Shown: piece by piece, positions 55,348 to 62,910 of the stretch
Numbering within the stretch: position 1 is the stretch's first letter
How the letters are laid out: every line of letters begins with the position of its first letter
Source: Lysobacterales bacterium
GTDB taxonomy: Bacteria; Pseudomonadota; Gammaproteobacteria; Xanthomonadales; Rhodanobacteraceae
Length of the DNA: 64,000 nt
Reading direction: 5' to 3'
Assembly (NCBI GenBank): GCA_016707485.1
Contig: JADJHN010000003.1
Coordinates: 186,001 to 250,000, forward strand
Position numbers and translations under genes: made by a program
The notes under the pieces: model-generated
Told to the model about the DNA's origin: nothing
Seen by the model: only the letters and a program-made list of their open reading frames with translations
Database searches by the model: none

Positions 55348-57537
55348 TCAGCGCGTTTCCAATCCATCCGTGAAGATCAGGTCGATCTGCTTGTCGCGCC
55401 AGCGTGCAAGCAGCGCACGCAATGCAATCGAGGTGTTCTGCGCGGGCGGCGAAGGTGGCGTCGCCTGGTTCTCCTGGTTGACGCCGTGACAGCCGTCGCA
55501 AGCGCGGATTTCCCCTGGCTGGAAGGAGATCCAGTAACGCTCGCGCACCACCGGCGTACCGGACGGGCTGGTCGAATGCCAGGCCAAGGCGCGGCGCGCC
55601 GGCACGAACAAGGCGACCGAACCATCGCCCGCAATTGAAACACTGCCCGGCGGGCCGCCGGGGTTGGCCACATTGGCTACGGTCGCGGGCTTGTCATGCA
55701 GGACTTGCGCGAGAATGCGGCGTCCCTGTGTGGGCGACGCGGCACCGCCAACGCCACGGATCTGATCGCCCTGGAAAAATTGCATATGGGCGATGTCGTA
55801 GAGCAGGCCGCCGCCGCTGGCCGTGGTCTGGGTGCCGCCCGGCACGCGCAGGTTGTAGGGTTGCTGCCGGTCGGCACGATCACGCGTGGTCACGTTGCGC
55901 ATGACCACGAGGGCGAGGCCATTGGCGCGCAGGTAGGTTCGGAACTGCTGCGCATCGACATTCTCGAGGTCGAAGGCGTTTTGCTCGGGGGCCTGCAGCG
56001 CCATCTGCGTTGTCGGAGGAACCGTTCGCGCACGCACTTCGACCGGCGACAATTCCCAGAATGGCCCGTTGTAACTGACCAGCACATCCGGATCCCAGTA
56101 GCTGACGCTTTTGTTGATGCCGCTGGTCAGATTCTCGACCGGCACCAGGTAACCCCCGGCACCCGCGGCAAGGCGCTTGAGGCGGAAATCGTAGCGCGGA
56201 TCGGGATTGCCACGCGTGCCATCGTTGCCCGCTTCGCGCGGCTGGCTGGTGTGTGCTGCGATCATGCGCCCATCCGAGAGCGGCAGCGGATTGCGGAAGT
56301 GGCCGGTGAAATCCGCCGGAACCGGATCGCCTGGCGTTCCCTGGTAGAAACCCGTGTTGCTGCGCGGATTCAGATAGTCGACGGTCATCGTCGCCGGGTT
56401 GCGCGAGGGGGGTGCATCCATGCGGATGATCTGGCCGGACGCATGCGTGTAGAACTCCGGCGCATCGATGCCGACATAGCGGCCCGGCATGGTCGGATCC
56501 TCGCGCATCTGCAGCATGTTCAACAGGTTGTTGCGCGCGGGCGGGATGAACTCGACCAGGGCCGCATCGTTGTTGAAGCTGCGATCGAAATAGGAATGCA
56601 GTTCGTGCCGGCCAACATGGTTGAGGGTTTCCTCGCCGCTGCCATCCTGGTTGATCATCCACGGGAAGAAATGGTTGATCGTCAGGCCGTTGATGCCACT
56701 GCCCGGCACGCCGATGCGCGGCTCCGGAAACACCTCGGTGCGATCCGGCGTCGGCACCGAGGTGCTGCCCTCTCCGGAATAGTTGAACGTGCCATAGCCG
56801 TTGCCGGGATCGTCGTTCTGCTGGTCGCGCTGCAGATGATCCCAGCGCGTGAAGATGACGCGCCCGAAGCTGTCCACGATCGGATTGAACGAGCCGGATA
56901 CCGAATATTGCAGCAGTTCAAGGTGCCCATTCGATGGCTGCAGGCGCCACAGGCCGGTTGGTGTCGGCGCTTCCTCGTATTCGTCGAGTTGCGGGTACAA
57001 ATGCGCCGCGCCGTTGCGTGGCATGTCGCTGACAAACAGGATGCTGCCATCGCTCAGATAGGCCGGGCTGACGTTGTTGCGATTGAGTGGCTGGTTGGCA
57101 AGCTTGGTGATGACTGCAACCTGGCCCTGGGCGAGTCCGCTGACTTCGTAGAGCTGGAACCAGGATTCGAGCTGCTGGTACTGCTGGGTCGGCGCGCCGA
57201 CGACCATGCTGAAGATGGCGCGGTTGCCATCCCAGGATACGGCCGGATCGCGGACGGCAATCGAGTTTGCCCCTTGCTGGCCGGCGTTGCCATAACCGGT
57301 CTCGGCGGTCAGGTTGCGCAGGCTGCCATCCGGATAGCGGATATACAGGTCACCGCCACGACCGGCCAGATCGATGCTGCCACGATGGTTGCCGAATACC
57401 GATCCGATCGCAGTGAAATCGTAGCTGATCGGGAATTGGGTGACGAAGAGGATCGGATACGGCAAGGCTTGCGCGGAGACAACGGTGCTAACGGTTGCCC
57501 CCAGCAGCAGGATGAGACATCTCCACACGTGATTCAT
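55348..57537 (-). CDS. HzsA-related secreted protein with one c-type haem
   Basis: A 729-residue protein with signal peptide (1-22, VSAQA). The N-terminal two thirds contain WD40/PD40-like blades (DGSILFVSDMPRNG, NPIVDSFGRVIFTRWDHLQRD, DGRMIAAHTSQ), and the C-terminus carries RACDGCHG, a single CxxCH (680-684). The combination with HDKPATVANVANPGG and HSTSPSGTPVVRERYW fits HzsA-related proteins of non-anammox bacteria. It ends DLIFTDGLETR, like tails on other exported proteins here. Function is unknown; a periplasmic oxidoreductase is a guess. Start ATG 57537. Confidence 0.8.
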   Translation of the reverse strand: MNHVWRCLILLLGATVSTVVSAQALPYPILFVTQFPISYDFTAIGSVFGNHRGSIDLAGRGGDLYIRYPDGSLRNLTAETGYGNAGQQGANSIAVRDPAVSWDGNRAIFSMVVGAPTQQYQQLESWFQLYEVSGLAQGQVAVITKLANQPLNRNNVSPAYLSDGSILFVSDMPRNGAAHLYPQLDEYEEAPTPTGLWRLQPSNGHLELLQYSVSGSFNPIVDSFGRVIFTRWDHLQRDQQNDDPGNGYGTFNYSGEGSTSVPTPDRTEVFPEPRIGVPGSGINGLTINHFFPWMINQDGSGEETLNHVGRHELHSYFDRSFNNDAALVEFIPPARNNLLNMLQMREDPTMPGRYVGIDAPEFYTHASGQIIRMDAPPSRNPATMTVDYLNPRSNTGFYQGTPGDPVPADFTGHFRNPLPLSDGRMIAAHTSQPREAGNDGTRGNPDPRYDFRLKRLAAGAGGYLVPVENLTSGINKSVSYWDPDVLVSYNGPFWELSPVEVRARTVPPTTQMALQAPEQNAFDLENVDAQQFRTYLRANGLALVVMRNVTTRDRADRQQPYNLRVPGGTQTTASGGGLLYDIAHMQFFQGDQIRGVGGAASPTQGRRILAQVLHDKPATVANVANPGGPPGSVSIAGDGSVALFVPARRALAWHSTSPSGTPVVRERYWISFQPGEIRACDGCHGVNQENQATPPSPPAQNTSIALRALLARWRDKQIDLIFTDGLETR

Positions 57538-57783
57538 TGCAATCTCCCTACCCCGGAAGTGGCCATTGTCCGCTGCCGGCGGCCACCGCGACTGTGACGC
57601 AAGGCCTGCCCGGAGTGAGGCCAGAGCCGTCGCTGGCCCGCCAGCACGCACGCAGGGAAAACGTGTTGCAGGGCTGCAAAGGGCCACGCCCGCGGCATGT
57701 GCCCGGAAATGACGCCAAGGATTGAGCTTGAGGGAGGTCCGCCTGCCTGTTGCGTCGGGCCTGCAGGCGTCGCCTGCAATCGG

Positions 57784-57917
57784 TCCTGCGTTGCCGGCAT
57801 ACAGGCCATCCATGGCCATCGCCGACAACTGCTCCTGCGTTGCCGGCATACAGGCCATCCATGGCCATCGCCGACAACTGCTCCTGCGTTGCCGGCATAC
57901 AGGCCATCCATGGCCAT
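57784..57917. repeat. 49-bp tandem repeat, 2.7 copies
   Basis: Units start at 57784, 57833 and 57882, with period exactly 49 and near-perfect identity. Each unit has CCTGC-GTT-GCCGG and GGCCAT-CC-ATGGCC inverted pairs joined by a GCCGACAACTGC link. The last unit stops after 36 bp at ATGGCCAT and runs into a terminator. The 36-bp core also occurs once at 13727-13762. Confidence 0.9.
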
Positions 57918-57925
57918 AAATAGAA

Positions 57926-57946
57926 CGGGGGCCAGATGGCCCCCGG
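57926..57946 (-). terminator. Terminator of the IPTL-CTERM-like gene
   Basis: C-GGGGGCC, loop AGAT, GGCCCCC-G: an 8-bp GC stem 29 nt past the 57975 stop, with a weak T-run on the minus strand (TTCTATTT). Confidence 0.7.
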
Positions 57947-57974
57947 TTTGCAACATTTGCTGGAACTTGATGGT

Positions 57975-58778
57975 TCAGCGACGCGCGCGGCGACGCACGC
58001 CGAACAGGCCGAGCAGAGCCAGGCCGCCCGCGGCAAGCAGGGCGCTCCACTGATTCAGCGTGGGCAACTCCTGTACGGGTGCAGCCGGGACGCCACCGCC
58101 GCCCACCGCACCGAGCAACTGGAAGGAGTATCCCGGATCCACGCCGCCACCAACTCCACAGGCTGCAAGCGTGCCCCAATCGGTGCATCCGGTGGCAAAG
58201 CCGTCGCCGGGATTGCGCCACACGGAATCACTCAGGCTTCCAACCGTAACGTTTGTCCAGAATACTTGTCCATTCGGGGTAAAATCGAGGGCGATCGACG
58301 CCGCCAGCCAATACGTGCCCGCGGCAAGCGAACATGTGGACGGCAACGTGATTGTCGTCGAGGTGGCGCCAATTACCGCGGGTGCCGCGGCATACGAGCA
58401 TGCAGCCGTCGTACCCGGCACGCCGGTTGCATCCGGATAGATGTTTACCGAAACGGTGGTGGGGCCCGTGAAACCGCCGGATGTCGAGGTCACCAGATTG
58501 ACCGAGGACAGCGTCCAGCCACCCGCCGGCACCGCAAAATCGTCGGCTGCTTCGTTGTCATAGGCATCGAAGCCCGACGAGAAGTTCTGTGCCGTGACTC
58601 CACTTGCACTCGGGTTCGCCGTCTGATCAAAAAGGACGGTCGACCCGTTCGGAACCGTGAAGCTGGGTTGAGCCACAGCGCCAGTATGGCTGGCCTGCAG
58701 GGTCGCCGCGTCGGCGCTGGAGATCGAAAAGAAGGCCGCCGCGATACCGCAGGCAAGCAAGGTTTTGTGACTGATCAT
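57975..58778 (-). CDS. Exported protein with IPTL-CTERM-like sorting tail
   Basis: A 267-residue protein: signal peptide (about 1-24, SSADA), a low-complexity beta-rich mature region with Ser/Thr/Gly-Val repeats (NGSTVLFDQTANPSASG, TVSVNIYPDATG, four Cys), then a C-terminal ELPTLNQWSALLAAGGLALL helix and a final basic RRRARR. That tripartite tail (LPTL-x-W, helix, Arg cluster) matches IPTL-CTERM sorting domains. Such tails are thought to be processed by an exosortase-like enzyme; none is in the window. Start ATG 58778. It lies downstream of the repeat terminator. Confidence 0.8.
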   Translation of the reverse strand: MISHKTLLACGIAAAFFSISSADAATLQASHTGAVAQPSFTVPNGSTVLFDQTANPSASGVTAQNFSSGFDAYDNEAADDFAVPAGGWTLSSVNLVTSTSGGFTGPTTVSVNIYPDATGVPGTTAACSYAAAPAVIGATSTTITLPSTCSLAAGTYWLAASIALDFTPNGQVFWTNVTVGSLSDSVWRNPGDGFATGCTDWGTLAACGVGGGVDPGYSFQLLGAVGGGGVPAAPVQELPTLNQWSALLAAGGLALLGLFGVRRRARR

Positions 58779-58926
58779 GAACAACCCCAATGTGATTCCA
58801 TCGATTCAACTCCCGACAGCGAGACGGGTGCGGGCGCTGGCGGATTTCCTGCAGCGGCAGCGGAGGTTAGCAAGAACCACCGCCGCACCGCAATTTGGAC
58901 GGGTCAGGCCGGCGCGGCGCAGACGC

Positions 58927-60522
58927 TCAGGCCAGTGCTTTCCGGAAGGCATCAAGCGCCGGACCATAGCGTTCGGAGCGGGCCGTGTCGCGCCGAAGTG
59001 GCTGCAGCACCTGCGCGGCGCTTGCCGTTCGCACCTTGCGGCGGACTTCATGAAAACGCAGGCAGGCCGGATCAAAAGACAATCCACAGAAATCCAGCAG
59101 GGCCCGGGTCGACGCTTCCGGCTCGGCGAGCAGCGATTCGTAGACCATGTCGCGCACCTGGTTCGGGTAGATGGATGTCCAGTGGCGACAAAGCCGGTCG
59201 AAATCACGCCAATAGGCGACGACATCCTCTATGTCGTAACTGAAGCGCTGGCCTCTGGCAAACAACTGGATAAAGCAAGAAAAGCAAGTCTCCAACGGAT
59301 CGCGGCGGCAGACCACGACCTTTGCCGCCGGCAACATGGCGAGGGCGGCAGCGACCGATTGCCAATTGGCCAGACCCTTGTCGGTAAACCGGGGGTGCTC
59401 TTCGCGCCAGCGCTCGGTGCGCTGCAGGTACTCCTTTCCAAGTCGCTCCCAGTCATCCGCCGTTGCCTGGTTGAACCAGGCCGGAAAATCGACGCCGCGG
59501 CGTTCGGATTCCTCGTTGATGATTGCCGGCAAATCGGGCAATTCACTGGCGCCTTCAATGTCCGGATGCGCGGCAAGGATCTGCTCGGTCAGCGTCGAAC
59601 CCGAGCGCGGCAGACTGACAATGAAGATCACCTCAGCGCCTTGTGTTGCAGGCGCGGTGGCGGGCGCAGGCCGCGCACAGGCGGCAAGGATTGCGTCGAC
59701 CTTTGCCGAGAAATCGGCAGCGTGCCAGGGCTTCTGCCGGCGCTTGCAGCGATTGGCTTCGACCAGCGCCGCAAACGATTCTGCATACCGATGGTTGTCC
59801 TCCAGCGCCTTGGCCCGTGAAAAACCCATGCGGATGCGATCGTCATCGGACAAGGACTTCTCGCCAAGGAGTTGGCCGAGCTGGCCGGCCTCGGCAGCGG
59901 TCAGCGGCACGGTCTTGAGATTGGCCAGCGAAAACCAGGCTTGGGCATTTCGCGGATTCAATTTGAGCGCGTGACGGAACGCCTGGGCTGCCTCGTCAAT
60001 GCGCCCCAATGCCTTCAACGAATCGCCAAGCACGATGCGCGCCGGCACATGGCCGGGCGTCAGCTGCAAGGCACGCTCAAGCGCCGGCAAGGCGTGCTCG
60101 GGCTGGGCGCGCGACTTGAGAGTCTTGCCGAGATTGAACCAGGCAGCGCTCAGGCCCGGATCGAGCGAGGTCGCCCGACGGAACATCTCGATGGCCGCGT
60201 CAACCTCGCCGCTCGCGCGCAGCGAACTGCCGAGATTGTTGAGAATGAGGACATCTTCGGGTGCCGCGGCCAGTGCCTGCCTGAACATTTCCACGGCTTC
60301 CGCATAGTTTTCCTCCAGATGCTTGAGGACACCCTGCAGGCGCAGGATCTCGGGATGCGCGGGCGCGATCGCGCAGGCGGCAACCAGGCTGCGGCGCGCA
60401 TCGTCCAGGCGACGCGCCTCGATTCCTGCCGACGCCTGTTCCGCCATCTTGACCACGCGCGGCGAGAGGTCGGCAAGGCGCTTGCGCCATTCAACCTTGC
60501 TGATTCCGGGAACATTTGCCAT
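58927..60522 (-). CDS. TPR protein fused to sulfotransferase domain
   Basis: A 531-residue protein. Residues 40-200 are tetratricopeptide repeats (AAAPEDVLILNNLGSSLRA, AAWFNLGKTLKS). The C-terminal half is a sulfotransferase: SLPRSGSTLTEQ (303-314) binds the PAPS 5'-phosphate. The later CRRDPLETCFSCFIQLFA matches the 3'-phosphate-binding region. The TPR part may bring a protein substrate to the enzyme. No signal peptide, so cytoplasmic. Substrate unknown; candidates include the neighbouring exported proteins. Confidence 0.85.
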   Translation of the reverse strand: MANVPGISKVEWRKRLADLSPRVVKMAEQASAGIEARRLDDARRSLVAACAIAPAHPEILRLQGVLKHLEENYAEAVEMFRQALAAAPEDVLILNNLGSSLRASGEVDAAIEMFRRATSLDPGLSAAWFNLGKTLKSRAQPEHALPALERALQLTPGHVPARIVLGDSLKALGRIDEAAQAFRHALKLNPRNAQAWFSLANLKTVPLTAAEAGQLGQLLGEKSLSDDDRIRMGFSRAKALEDNHRYAESFAALVEANRCKRRQKPWHAADFSAKVDAILAACARPAPATAPATQGAEVIFIVSLPRSGSTLTEQILAAHPDIEGASELPDLPAIINEESERRGVDFPAWFNQATADDWERLGKEYLQRTERWREEHPRFTDKGLANWQSVAAALAMLPAAKVVVCRRDPLETCFSCFIQLFARGQRFSYDIEDVVAYWRDFDRLCRHWTSIYPNQVRDMVYESLLAEPEASTRALLDFCGLSFDPACLRFHEVRRKVRTASAAQVLQPLRRDTARSERYGPALDAFRKALA

Positions 60523-60652
60523 CGATTGATCCAGACGCTGCAGGAAGTCGGTGTTCTCCGGCGCACTGCCGGCAATGCCGCAACGCCGATACGAATACCA
60601 ACCGCTGATGATGCCCGAACAGCCCGCCGCAACGAAACCCGATCAACGTCGC

Positions 60653-61078
60653 TCAGTCAAAGCCGTCGGCAAACAGTTGGGGAACCACGACGATTGATCC
60701 CTTCATGCCCACGGCAAAATGGAAGTCGCAGAAATAGGGGAATTCACCGGAATCGATGAGGATGCGTTCCCCTTCACTACCACTGGTGAACGAGCCGATC
60801 GGACTGGACGGGTCGATCGTCGCCTGCCCGCCACTGACTGCTCCGCCGTATAGCGGATGCATGCCGAAATCCGGAATCGCGGCAAAGCGGACGCGGGTTC
60901 CCTCGCTGATCGTCACGCAGCGTGGCCGGTAGGTGAACTGATTGGTGGGATTGTCATTGGCGATGCGGACCTCGGCCTGGCCGCGGCGATCCTGGAACTG
61001 ACCGGCAAGGCAATCGTTCAAGGCGTGCGCGACCTGCGGCATGCCGAGGGCGACGAAAAGCGAGAATCCGGTCAACAT
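60653..61078 (-). CDS. Small secreted cupredoxin-like copper protein
   Basis: A 141-residue protein with signal peptide (about 1-19). Type I copper ligands can be placed: His74 (FGMHPLYGG), Cys117 (FPYFCDFH), His120 and Met125 (FAVGMKG). It would carry one electron in the periplasm. It ends LFADGFD, like tails on neighbouring exported proteins. ATG 61078 is chosen over a longer frame. Divergent from the DUF1800 gene over 100 bp. Confidence 0.83.
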   Translation of the reverse strand: MLTGFSLFVALGMPQVAHALNDCLAGQFQDRRGQAEVRIANDNPTNQFTYRPRCVTISEGTRVRFAAIPDFGMHPLYGGAVSGGQATIDPSSPIGSFTSGSEGERILIDSGEFPYFCDFHFAVGMKGSIVVVPQLFADGFD

Positions 61079-61178
61079 TTTCCAGCTGTGGCACAACGTC
61101 GCGTGACTGCGCGCACATTGCGCAATCCGCGAAGTCGATAGCGTCGCCGGCTGGTGGCGCTTGAATTCAGGGATCTCC

Positions 61179-62906
61179 ATGAAAATCCGGTTCGCTCGAG
61201 TGGCATTGGCGGCAACATTACTCGTATTCGGCAGCGCGGCATGGGCAGGCGATCACGTCTTTGACAGCAGCTTCGACGATCACGCCGAAGGCCCCTGGTC
61301 CGACGCCGACGCGGCCCGCTTCCTGACCCAGGCCACGTTCGGCCCGACGCTTGACGAAATCGCCCGGCTGCGGCGCATGGGCTACAACGCCTGGCTCGCC
61401 GACCAGGCCGCGCAGCCCGCCTCGCACGAACGCTCCTACATGGAAGACCAGGCGGCGGCTGGTCTCGATGTCTATCAAAACAGCCGCCAGGAAGCCTGGT
61501 GGCTGCATGCCATCAATGGCCCCGATCAATTGCGCCAGCGCATTGCCTTCGCCCTAAGCGAGTTGTTCGTCGTATCCGACCAGAACGGCGATATCGAGGG
61601 CCAACCCATTGCCACGGCCGCCTACTACGACCTGCTGGTCGACAATGCGTTCGGCAACTACCGCAGCCTGCTCGAGCAGGTGACCCTGAGTCCGGTCATG
61701 GGCCACTACCTGTCGATGTTCAAGAATCGCAAGCCGGACGCGCTGGAGAACATCCGCCCGGATGAAAACTATGCGCGCGAGATCATGCAGCTGTTCTCGA
61801 TCGGCTTGCTGCGGCTGAATGCGGATGGGACCTTGCTGATGTCCGCTGGACAACCGGTGCCAACCTACAACCAGGACACCATCCGTGGCTTTGCCCATGT
61901 CTTCACCGGCTGGAACTGGGCGAACTGTCCGCGTACCGACGGTGGCCAATGGTGGGAATGGGAGTGGTGCCCGCCGGGGCCGGTCGACTGGCCCGATCCA
62001 GGCTGGAACGCTTCCTGGTTCCTGCCCATGCAGGCCTGGGAGAGCTATCACGCCTCGGCCGAGGACAAACAACTGCTGGACTACCCCGGGGTCAGCCTGC
62101 CCAGCGGTCTGCTGGCGGGTGGCGGCAGCGCAGCGAGTGACTTGTCTGCCGCGCTCGACAATATCTTCCAGCATCCGAATGTCGGCCCCTTCATTGCCCG
62201 CCACCTGATCAAGCGCCTGGTCACCAGCAACCCATCGCCCGCCTACATCGGCCGGGTGGCAGCGAGGTTCGCAAACAACGGCCTCGGCGTGCGCGGTGAT
62301 CTCGGTGCCACGGTTCGCGCCGTGTTGATGGATGCCGAAGCACGCCAGCTGCCCAGCCTTGCCGGCAACGCTGGCAAGCTGCGCGAACCGCTGCTGCGCC
62401 AGAGCCACCTCTGGCGAGCGATGCATGCCGCCTCCAACGATGGCCGCTACCGCGAATGGTATGCCGACTACTACCTCGGCCAGGCAGCCTTGCGCTCGCC
62501 GACCGTGTTCAATTTTTTCCTGCCCGACTACAGCCCGCCGGGCGAGCTTTCCAATCTCGGACTGAGCGCCCCGGAGTTCCAGATCACCACCGACACCACG
62601 GTGGCCAGCGTCGCCAACGCGCTCGACTCCAAGACGTTCTGGGCCTGGCGCGGCAATCCCTGGATGGATCCCGAGGACGTCGTCATCGATCTCGATGCGG
62701 AACTCGCATTCGCCAACGATCCGGTTCGACTGATCGACCGCTATGACCTGCTGTTCATGAGTCGCACGATGTCCAGCTCGATGTTCAACATCCTCGTCAG
62801 CCATGTGCAGGGCATGGACAACGCCGACACCGATGATCGTCGCCAGCGCGTGCAGGATGCCATCTGGCTGATCCAGACCTCCCCCGAATACGCCATCGAA
62901 CGGTGA
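61179..62906 (+). CDS. DUF1800 family exported protein
   Basis: A 575-residue protein with a signal peptide (1-24, AWA) followed by GDHVFDSSFDDH. The DUF1800 body has AARFLTQATFGPTLDEIARL, NYAREIMQLFSIGLL, and FTGWNW. A KLREPLLRQSHLWRAM stretch follows. DUF1800 proteins are nearly always paired with a DUF1501 gene, as here (4 nt apart). The pair is exported; the role is unknown, with polysaccharide or surface assembly suggested elsewhere. ATG 61179 is used. Confidence 0.9.
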   Translation: MKIRFARVALAATLLVFGSAAWAGDHVFDSSFDDHAEGPWSDADAARFLTQATFGPTLDEIARLRRMGYNAWLADQAAQPASHERSYMEDQAAAGLDVYQNSRQEAWWLHAINGPDQLRQRIAFALSELFVVSDQNGDIEGQPIATAAYYDLLVDNAFGNYRSLLEQVTLSPVMGHYLSMFKNRKPDALENIRPDENYAREIMQLFSIGLLRLNADGTLLMSAGQPVPTYNQDTIRGFAHVFTGWNWANCPRTDGGQWWEWEWCPPGPVDWPDPGWNASWFLPMQAWESYHASAEDKQLLDYPGVSLPSGLLAGGGSAASDLSAALDNIFQHPNVGPFIARHLIKRLVTSNPSPAYIGRVAARFANNGLGVRGDLGATVRAVLMDAEARQLPSLAGNAGKLREPLLRQSHLWRAMHAASNDGRYREWYADYYLGQAALRSPTVFNFFLPDYSPPGELSNLGLSAPEFQITTDTTVASVANALDSKTFWAWRGNPWMDPEDVVIDLDAELAFANDPVRLIDRYDLLFMSRTMSSSMFNILVSHVQGMDNADTDDRRQRVQDAIWLIQTSPEYAIER

Positions 62907-62910
62907 TCTC

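Larger units (their letters stand above)
57538..57974. other. 437-bp intergenic region upstream of the HzsA-related gene
   Basis: No gene is supported. The left part, which should hold the HzsA-related promoter, shows no clear boxes. The right part holds the 49-bp tandem repeat (57784-57917) and a terminator (57926-57946). Short frames that read the repeat as protein are not credible. Confidence 0.7.

Noticed and set aside
55348..57537. True hydrazine synthase
   Set aside because: Single haem, no beta/gamma subunits and no anammox context.
57784..57917. CRISPR array
   Set aside because: Unit is uniform over its full 49 bp with no variable spacers, only 2.7 copies, and no cas genes are near.
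57534..57956. Small frames translating the 49-bp repeat (MDGLYAGNAG-like peptides)
   Set aside because: They are just the repeat read as protein, with no ribosome site or conserved start.
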